Shown here: piece by piece, positions 54,605-61,800 of the stretch
How positions within the stretch are numbered: position 1 is the first letter of the stretch
Layout: every line of letters starts with the position of its first letter
From: Paenibacillus sp. FSL H7-0326
GTDB lineage: Bacteria > Bacillota > Bacilli > Paenibacillales > Paenibacillaceae
Assembly (NCBI RefSeq): GCF_001955535.1
Contig: NZ_MPVN01000003.1
Location: 248,001 to 312,000, forward strand
Direction: 5' to 3'
DNA: 64,000 bases
Program-made: the position numbers and the translations under genes
Notes under the pieces: generated by a model
Databases searched by the model: none
The model's input: only the letters and a program-made list of their open reading frames with translations
What the model was told of the DNA's origin: nothing

Positions 54605-56245
54605 ATGGGCAAGAAAGTAGCAGTATTAGGTGGAGGAGTTGCAGGTTTAACGGCCGCACATGAGCTCGTCGATCGCGGTTTTGAAGTGGAGGTGTACGAA
54701 TTCAAAGCCATTCCAGGGGGGAAGGCACGCAGCATGCCTTATTCTGGCTCTGCTGTAGGGGATCGTTCGGATCTTCCAGGCGAGCACGGATTTCGGTTGT
54801 TCCCGAAGTTCTATAGACATGTCATTGATTCGATGAAGAAAATCCCTTATGAAAATGGGAAGGTGGTATACGATAATTTGGTGGAAGTGCCCCGTCTGGA
54901 TATTTCTACAGATACACATCCACTCGTTCCACTTGTGACCGAGATGAAATTCTCACTTGATGATCTCCGAGATTTAATCAAATTGTTATTTGATAATAAA
55001 CTAGGCTTAACAGAAGCTGATCTGGAACAGTATACATCTAAGCTATGGCAGGTCATGACCAGCTGTGATGAGAGACGAGAGAATGAGTATCAGGACATAC
55101 CTTGGTGGGAGTTCATTGAAGCAGACAAATATTCTCCAGCCTTCCGCAAAGTGTTTGGCAATATTACGAAGACGCTGGTCGCGTGCAAGTCGACTAAGGC
55201 GAATACCAAAACTGTAGGTACGGTTGCGGCACAGATGACACTGGATATATTGACCCCAGGCTTATCGTTTGTGCGCATTCTGGATGGACCTACGAATAAT
55301 CGCTGGATTGACGCTTGGGTTCATTATATCGAGAGCAAAGGTGCGATCTACGAAACTGAGGCGCAGGTAAAGGAACTCCACTATAAGAACGGTCAGATCA
55401 GCGGGGTTACGGTAGTGAAGAATGGAGAGAGCAGCACGATCACAGCTGATTACTATGTAGCTGCTTTTCCGGTAGAGATCATGTCAGAATTTATTACGAA
55501 CGAGATGGCATCGGCTCATGATGAATTAGCGAACATCCGCCTGCTGTCGAAGTCCATCGATTGGATGAACGGTATTCAATTCTATTTGAAGGAAGACGTC
55601 CCTGTGGCCCCTGGTCATGTGATGTATTTTGATTCTCCATGGTCATTAACCTCCATATCGCAGGCCCAATTCTGGGATGGCTTCGATTGGAGCAATTATG
55701 GAGACGGACAAGTTAAAGGCGTATTGTCAGTAGATATATCTGATTGGGAAACTGAAGGAATACATATTCGCAAACCGGCTATGGATTGTACACCGGAAGA
55801 GATTAAAGAAGAGGTATGGGAGCAGCTAAAGAGGGGATTGAATGTAGGCTGCACCATTTTGCGTGATGAAGTGCTGCATTCATGGTTCCTGGATACAGAT
55901 ATACATTTCGAGAATCCGCATCATACGGTGAATCTGGAGCCCCTGTTAATCAATGAGGTGGGAACCTGGGAACTGCGCCCGAATGCGTATACCTCCATTC
56001 CAAACTTATTCCTCGCCTCCGACTATGTTAAGACCAACACGGATCTCGCTACGATGGAAGGTGCAAATGAAGCAGGAAGAAGAGCGGTGAATGCCATTCT
56101 TCATGCAGCAGGCTCTAGTCAGAAGCTGTGCAAGATTTGGGAGATGTATGAATATGATTTTCTCGGTGTTGATTATTTGGCACCATGGCATGCACATGAC
56201 CGTCACCGATATCACAAGGGACTTCCTTGGGACGGTAAAATATAA
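54605..56245 (+). CDS. FAD-dependent oxidoreductase, phytoene desaturase/hydroxysqualene dehydroxylase-like
   Basis: A 546-residue flavoprotein. The FAD-binding Rossmann motif is VAVLGGGVAGLTAAHELVDR at the N terminus, followed by EFKAIPGGKARSM. The C-terminal FAD motif is in LFLASDYVKTNTDLATMEGA near residue 478. The pattern is that of amine oxidase/phytoene desaturase-type enzymes, which suggests a terpenoid substrate, but no terpene genes are adjacent. GGAGGGGAAGT precedes the ATG at 54605; two earlier in-frame ATGs lack a ribosome site. A terminator follows. Confidence 0.83.
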   Translation: MGKKVAVLGGGVAGLTAAHELVDRGFEVEVYEFKAIPGGKARSMPYSGSAVGDRSDLPGEHGFRLFPKFYRHVIDSMKKIPYENGKVVYDNLVEVPRLDISTDTHPLVPLVTEMKFSLDDLRDLIKLLFDNKLGLTEADLEQYTSKLWQVMTSCDERRENEYQDIPWWEFIEADKYSPAFRKVFGNITKTLVACKSTKANTKTVGTVAAQMTLDILTPGLSFVRILDGPTNNRWIDAWVHYIESKGAIYETEAQVKELHYKNGQISGVTVVKNGESSTITADYYVAAFPVEIMSEFITNEMASAHDELANIRLLSKSIDWMNGIQFYLKEDVPVAPGHVMYFDSPWSLTSISQAQFWDGFDWSNYGDGQVKGVLSVDISDWETEGIHIRKPAMDCTPEEIKEEVWEQLKRGLNVGCTILRDEVLHSWFLDTDIHFENPHHTVNLEPLLINEVGTWELRPNAYTSIPNLFLASDYVKTNTDLATMEGANEAGRRAVNAILHAAGSSQKLCKIWEMYEYDFLGVDYLAPWHAHDRHRYHKGLPWDGKI

Positions 56246-56259
56246 TCGATAATTCCTCA

Positions 56260-56291
56260 AAGCATCGTCTTGTAAAAGGCGGTGCTTTTTT
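56260..56291 (+). terminator. Rho-independent terminator
   Basis: AAGCATCGTCTT pairs with AAGGCGGTGCTT (G-U included) around a 4-nt loop, followed by T-run. Confidence 0.85.
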
Positions 56292-56295
56292 ATGC

Positions 56296-56340
56296 TTAAA
56301 TTTAGCATTTCCAGGTTCAAATTTAGCATTTTAAGGTTTA
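56296..56340 (+). repeat. Short tandem repeat, 21-nt period
   Basis: AAATTTAGCATTT occurs at 56298-56310 and 56319-56331, with the intervening bases also similar, and a weaker third copy trailing. It follows the terminator of the flavoprotein gene. Meaning unknown. Confidence 0.5.
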
Positions 56341-56373
56341 AGTTTATATATCCCACTCTACAATTTAAGTTAT

Positions 56374-56412
56374 TTAACTAAAGATTAAGAACGATCTTTA
56401 ACTAATCTTTAG
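56374..56412 (+). promoter_or_regulatory. Inverted repeat upstream of the lipase operon
   Basis: CTAAAGATTA (56378-56387) and TAATCTTTAG (56403-56412) are perfect reverse complements, and TTTAACTAA is repeated directly 23 nt apart. It is a candidate operator about 85 nt before the first gene. Confidence 0.45.
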
Positions 56413-56495
56413 ATTGGCTTGAACGTAACTTTAACCGATTCTTGTAAGATCATAAGTACCAAGTGAGGAACCCCAGTATAGAAAGGAAGATTTTG

Positions 56496-56828
56496 ATGCA
56501 TACCCAATCAATTCCTGTAACAAAAGTTATCGTCAGATTGGCGAAAGGGGAGGAAACGTTTGTTGCTGTCAGTAACGATTCGGTTTCTGCCGGATATGAC
56601 TGGAGAGTTGAACCGGGTTCACCGATATCGGTAACCAGAGAGGTATATACCCCTGCTCCCGTTAAAGATCATGCATCATTATTACCTTCCGTCCTGCATG
56701 TATTTACCCTAAGGCTTGAACAAGAATTGACTGGAGAGTGGATCGAACGTATTGAGCTGATCTCGCCGGCACTGGGCGAGACGATTCGAGTGATTGAAGC
56801 TCATATTGGAGCTGTTCATTATGGTTAA
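56496..56828 (+). CDS. Small protein of unknown function, first gene of lipase operon
   Basis: A 110-residue soluble protein, not recognised. Alternating beta strands (TKVIVRLAKGEETFVAVSND, HVFTLRLEQELTGEWIERIE) suggest a small beta-sandwich. AAAGGAAGATTTTG precedes the ATG at 56496, eleven codons inside the longest frame. Its last 8 nt overlap the lipase start (ATGGTTAA), so the two are translationally coupled and may act together, for example as a chaperone, inhibitor or adaptor; this is inference from arrangement. Confidence 0.6.
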   Translation: MHTQSIPVTKVIVRLAKGEETFVAVSNDSVSAGYDWRVEPGSPISVTREVYTPAPVKDHASLLPSVLHVFTLRLEQELTGEWIERIELISPALGETIRVIEAHIGAVHYG

Positions 56829-57624
56829 TCCGGTGCTTAATCGAGATGAGGCAATGCGGTGGGGTAACATGATTAAGGCTTTGTATACAGCAGGTGATGA
56901 GGCTTCAGATGCGGGTACTACTCCAAATATCTCATGTCCTTCTAATTGGCGTATCATTGCCAATATTACGCTTGAGCCTTCCCAATTCCAATGGCAATCG
57001 GAACAATGTATCGGTTGTATCATCCAGTCGATCGCCGATCCTTCCATCTATGCAATCTTGTTCCGCGGGACAGCTGCGCTGCTTAAATGGGCAGAGCATT
57101 TCGATTTCTTCCTGCTGTCCTATTCTGAACCAGGTGGAATCGGCAAAGTGGAGGAAGGATTCGCAAGGATGTATCGATCCTTGAAGGTCTGCTGTACGGT
57201 GACCAATAAGGTACAGATGCTCACAGCGTACATTGAGGATATGAATGCTTCTCATTTGATAGTGGCAGGCCATAGTTTAGGGGGAGCCTTAGCCATGCTT
57301 ACTGCTTTTGCAGCCGCTTTTTACAATATAGATACAGAGGTTTACACTTTCGGTTCACCCATGGTAGGGGATCGGGTGTTCATAGAGACATATGAACAGG
57401 CTGTTCCTCGTACGTTTCGAATATATAATGTGCCTGATATCGTTCCGAAACTGCCGAGCTGCGAGCTGGGTTACGTTCATCCAGAATCAGGATTTCAAGT
57501 TGATTCCTTGAACAATCCCGCGATTGGAAGAGGAATTACCGAATATCACAAGCTTGATACGTATCTGTCATGTATTGCTCAAATGAAGTTAGAGCACGAT
57601 CAGAATAAAGAAAGAGTTGGATGA
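56821..57624 (+). CDS. Class 3 lipase family protein
   Basis: A 267-residue alpha/beta hydrolase. The nucleophile elbow GHSLGGA places Ser at residue 152, followed by FGSPMVGDRVF, which is the class 3 lipase signature. Asp in YNVPDIVPKLP (about 210) and His in ITEYHKLDTYL (about 240) complete the likely triad. Unlike secreted lipases it has no signal peptide. GGAGCTGTTCATT precedes the ATG. Middle gene of a tight three-gene operon, with a 1-nt gap to the next gene. Confidence 0.87.
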   Translation: MVNPVLNRDEAMRWGNMIKALYTAGDEASDAGTTPNISCPSNWRIIANITLEPSQFQWQSEQCIGCIIQSIADPSIYAILFRGTAALLKWAEHFDFFLLSYSEPGGIGKVEEGFARMYRSLKVCCTVTNKVQMLTAYIEDMNASHLIVAGHSLGGALAMLTAFAAAFYNIDTEVYTFGSPMVGDRVFIETYEQAVPRTFRIYNVPDIVPKLPSCELGYVHPESGFQVDSLNNPAIGRGITEYHKLDTYLSCIAQMKLEHDQNKERVG

Positions 57625-57625
57625 T

Positions 57626-58771
57626 ATGCTGAATTTATTCCGGAACAATCATAAACGTAGAGCAAGGTGGATTGAGCTGTATGCTGATATAGAATCCCTG
57701 CTTCACCAAATGAAGGAGAAGTATAAGCATTTCAAGGAATTAAACGATGAAATTCATGATAAACTGGGTCTGCTATATACAGAGCATGACTTTGCTCCAC
57801 AGGCAGAGCTCCATGAAATATGGAAGCTGTCTGAATTGACACATGATACTGGGGCTAACCGTACGCCGATGAGGATTTCCAGTTTAATAATGTGTACGGC
57901 TGCAGTGATTGGTTCAATTCTGCTGCTTGCTCCTGAAGCTACAGCCCAGCATATCGGAGCCGGATTATTTGATTCGGCTTGGGCAGCGAATTTCGCTGGC
58001 TCAGCCTTTGGTGCAGAGGTGAGCGTCGGTCTGACTGCAGGCGCATTGACAGCAGGTGCTGTCGCAGCGATGGCGGCCGCTGGAATCCGTGCAGTACAGC
58101 AGATGGTGCTGGGAAATAAACTTCGCAGAAATATTCATCATCTGAATCATATTCGGGCAATGAAGCTATTGACCTTGAATCGACTAGACATCATCATTCG
58201 CTCGATGCACTACATTAAGTATCAATTAGACCAAATGCAGGACAGAGGGGATGCTGTTACACGGGCCACGTTGCAGCAGATGGTCGTGAATTTTGTCGAA
58301 CCGGCAGTAACCAAGGCAAACGCGCTTCAGCTGTCAGATGCCGTGCTTCAATTGAATCAAATGGACGAGGCTCGGGCCTCATGGACGCAAGACGATGTGG
58401 TACCTACAGCTTCACCTCAACCTCAGCGTTTTTTCCAAATTGACCAGGTTCCGATCCAATTCTTACCTTCGATTCCAGCGGATCTAAAGGCACTGAGCCT
58501 GACTTCACCGGACACCTTTGAACCCAAAGAGGTATATCCTGTCTTAAGATCCAATAGCTATACCTATTGGCCGCTCAGCTACGCAGATCATCGAATGGGG
58601 ATGGCCATTGTCGTGTTTGACTCGGAGGGGAATTTGGTTAAACGATGGGATAAGATCGGTGCGAGGTATATTGTTGATATCACGGCCAATCCGACAAATC
58701 ATGCGATGATCTTCAGAGGAGAATCCAATCATTATTTTTCGATGTCGTGGTCAGAACTGGGGGCAATGTAG
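57626..58771 (+). CDS. Protein with Gly/Ala-rich membrane hairpin, third gene of lipase operon
   Basis: A 381-residue protein of no family I recognise. The N-terminal 85 residues are helical and charged (HQMKEKYKHFKELNDEIHDK). Two hydrophobic segments follow: about 89-107 and a Gly/Ala-rich stretch at about 130-157 (GLTAGALTAGAVAAMAAAGI), as in pore-forming or fusion hairpins. A coiled region (155-250) and a C-terminal beta domain (about 270-381) complete it. AAAGAG lies 9 nt before the ATG at 57626. Its tight linkage to the lipase suggests it anchors, exports or aids the lipase. Confidence 0.65.
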   Translation: MLNLFRNNHKRRARWIELYADIESLLHQMKEKYKHFKELNDEIHDKLGLLYTEHDFAPQAELHEIWKLSELTHDTGANRTPMRISSLIMCTAAVIGSILLLAPEATAQHIGAGLFDSAWAANFAGSAFGAEVSVGLTAGALTAGAVAAMAAAGIRAVQQMVLGNKLRRNIHHLNHIRAMKLLTLNRLDIIIRSMHYIKYQLDQMQDRGDAVTRATLQQMVVNFVEPAVTKANALQLSDAVLQLNQMDEARASWTQDDVVPTASPQPQRFFQIDQVPIQFLPSIPADLKALSLTSPDTFEPKEVYPVLRSNSYTYWPLSYADHRMGMAIVVFDSEGNLVKRWDKIGARYIVDITANPTNHAMIFRGESNHYFSMSWSELGAM

Positions 58772-58882
58772 ATAGAAGTTTTTTTGTCGAATAATGGAAG
58801 AATACTCCTTCTCACTGACAACGCTTTTACGTATAATGATCTCAATACCTGTGCCATAAGTATAAGTGAAAAGGTGAAGAAG

Positions 58883-61800
58883 ATGAGAATTGGCGAATAT
58901 TCCGGTTACGAACGATTGAATGACGGGAAGTATGCAAGTGTTTTTCGAGCACGCTCCAGTAAGAATAATCAGAAATACATACTTAAAGTACCGAGAACAG
59001 AACCTCCTATTGTTGAAGAATGGCAAAAATTAAAGCAAGAATACGACATGATCAGCAATCTTTCTATACAAGGGATCGTCAAATCGATCGAGTTAATCCC
59101 ATACTACAATGGATATGCACTTGTGCTGGAGGATAATGAGGGTGTATCCCTTCAGCAATTGATTAAAGAAAATTCGCTAACGCTTGAAGCGGCTCTAGAG
59201 ATTGCCATCTCTATTGCTTCCATCGTCGGGCAGTTACACCGACATCGAATTATTCATAAAGATTTGAAGCCTAGAAACATTATCGTAGAGCCGGAGAGCT
59301 GCAATGTTTGGATTACAGATTTTGGTATAGCGAGCCGCTTTCAGTCTGAGTACGTTGGATCGACAGCTTATGGGCAATTAGAAGGAACGCTGTCCTACAT
59401 GTCACCTGAGCAGACGGGGCGGATGAACCGAATGGTGGATTATAGAACGGATCTGTATTCCCTTGGAGCAACCTTATACGAAATGCTCACAGGTGTACCC
59501 CTATTCCAGGCGGAATCTCCGATGGAATGGGTTTATTGTCATTTGGCGCGAACACCGATACCGCCTTCTCATCTGGATGCTCGAATTCCTTCGGTCTTGT
59601 CCGACATTATCATGAAATGTTTGTCCAAGAACCCGGAGGATCGGTATCAGAGTGCACAAGGCTTGGAGCATGATCTGTCCCACTGCCTTAATGAATTGGA
59701 GCAGCATGGATATGTAACCGAATTTGTAATTGGCAAGCAAGATAAGAAGGACGTCTTCTACATACCAAGCGGCCTGTATGGGCGAGATTCGGAAGCAGCA
59801 AGACTTAGACAGCTGTACGAGCGCCTTCAGTTTGGAAGCACGGAATGTGCCATGGTAAGCGGGCTTGCCGGTTCAGGGAAGTCGAGCTTGGTTCAGGAAC
59901 TCATGCTGGATGTAACACTTGGCGGAGGACTGTTTGTTTCCGGTAAATTTGATGTCTTGAAGCGTCAGGTTCCTTATAGTGGTGTGCTGCAGGGGTTGCG
60001 TGGAATCTTACGCTCCCTATCATCTGAAACCGAGGATGAGCTTGCTGTATGGAAGGAACGAATTACCCAGAAGCTCAAGGAGAGCACGCGTGTGCTTGTT
60101 CATATGCTGCCTGAATTAGAGTGGATTATTGGCTCTCAAGACGCGGCAGAATCTCTAATGGCGCTATCGGCTGCAGAAGCGAAAAATCGTCTGCATTTTG
60201 CGGTATTTCAGCTGCTGGAGTGCTTGGCAGAGCACAGGCCGATTGTATGGTTCGTGGATGATCTTCAGTGGGCAGATCCGGGCTCGCTGCAGCTCCTGCA
60301 CTTCTTAATGACGGCATCAAATGCGCCTTCACTGATGCTGATCGGTGCATATCGGGCAGAGGATTGGGAGAAGGAGCATTTGCTCAGATGGTTCGTTGGA
60401 GAGCTTAATTCCCGTATAAAGGGAATTGAACTTATTACACTCGCTCCTATGGATGAAGAGATAATCCATGCACTGCTTGAAGATACATTTGGATTGGGTA
60501 TACAGCAGCCTCATCGCTTCCAGAAGCTTGTAATGGAGTATACCGGAGGCATTCCATTTGATGTGAAACAATTTATATATAGTCTTATCGAACAGAATTT
60601 AATGTGGTTGGACGAGAAATCGGGAACCTGGATGTGGGATGAGGAACAGCTGTTGACAAGGAAGGTATCCGATCAGATGTCAGGCTTCCTCTTGCAGCGA
60701 ATCGATCAATTGGCAGAATGCGAGAAGGAAACCTTGAAGTATGCTTCATGTATTGCAGATAGATTTGATTCGGAGCTTCTTGCGGAACTATTGCAAATGG
60801 ATAAGGCACAGCTTCAGCTTCATTTGAATCCGTTAGTTGATCTAAGATTAATTGCACCCTCTGGGCCCTATGAATATATCTTCCTCCATGACCGAATTCG
60901 CGGCTTCTTCTATCATCTGTTGCATATGGACGAGAAACAGCAAATTCATCTTCAGACGGCAAGACTCATTGCACGCAGTACGGCTGGAGATAGCGAGGAA
61001 CGTTTATTTCTATCCGCACATCACTACCGGCTAGGCTTGTCATTGCTGAATGATGAATCCGAGAGGCTGCACATTGCTCAGATCTTTCAGCTTGCTGCGG
61101 AGCAAGCCAAAGCCTCTGGTGCATACGACTCGGCTGCAGAATGGTATTCTTGTGGAATTGAGCTTCTTGAGGAGCGGGATTGGGAGCTTTCCTATGAACT
61201 GGCATTCCGTTTATTACTCGGGAGATGGGAGTCCAATTCACTGCAAGGAAGATTTGAAGAAACGGAACAAGGATTTGAAGAGATTCTCGAGCTGGCAAAG
61301 ACTTCAACCCATCGTGCAGCGGTCTACACAGTGATGATCAATCAATATACGCAGAGTGGTCAGCACGAAAGAACGATATCCATGGGAATGGAAGGACTGA
61401 GCCGTATCTTTGGACTTCAGTTAAATGCTGCTCCAAGTCAAGGTTCACTTCATTTGTCTCTACTCGATATTATGTACCAAAGGGTTAGAAAAGGAAGCAG
61501 AGAGAAGCGTAACTTACGGGCTCCCCAGATTCAAGATGAGATCAGAAGTCAGATGAAACTCCTCATGGACACAGCGACATCTGCTTACTTCGTTAATCCA
61601 ACTCAATATTTATACATGATGCTGACGATCGTCAAATATTCGATCCATTATGGCAATTTTACCGAATCGTCTAACGCTTATAACGCGATGGGACTGTTAT
61701 TAGGCTCAGGATACGGAATGTATAGCCGCAGCTATGAGCTAGGTTGTTATGGGGTGGAGCTTAGCAACCAGTTTAAACATCCAGGACTTCGCTGCAAGAC

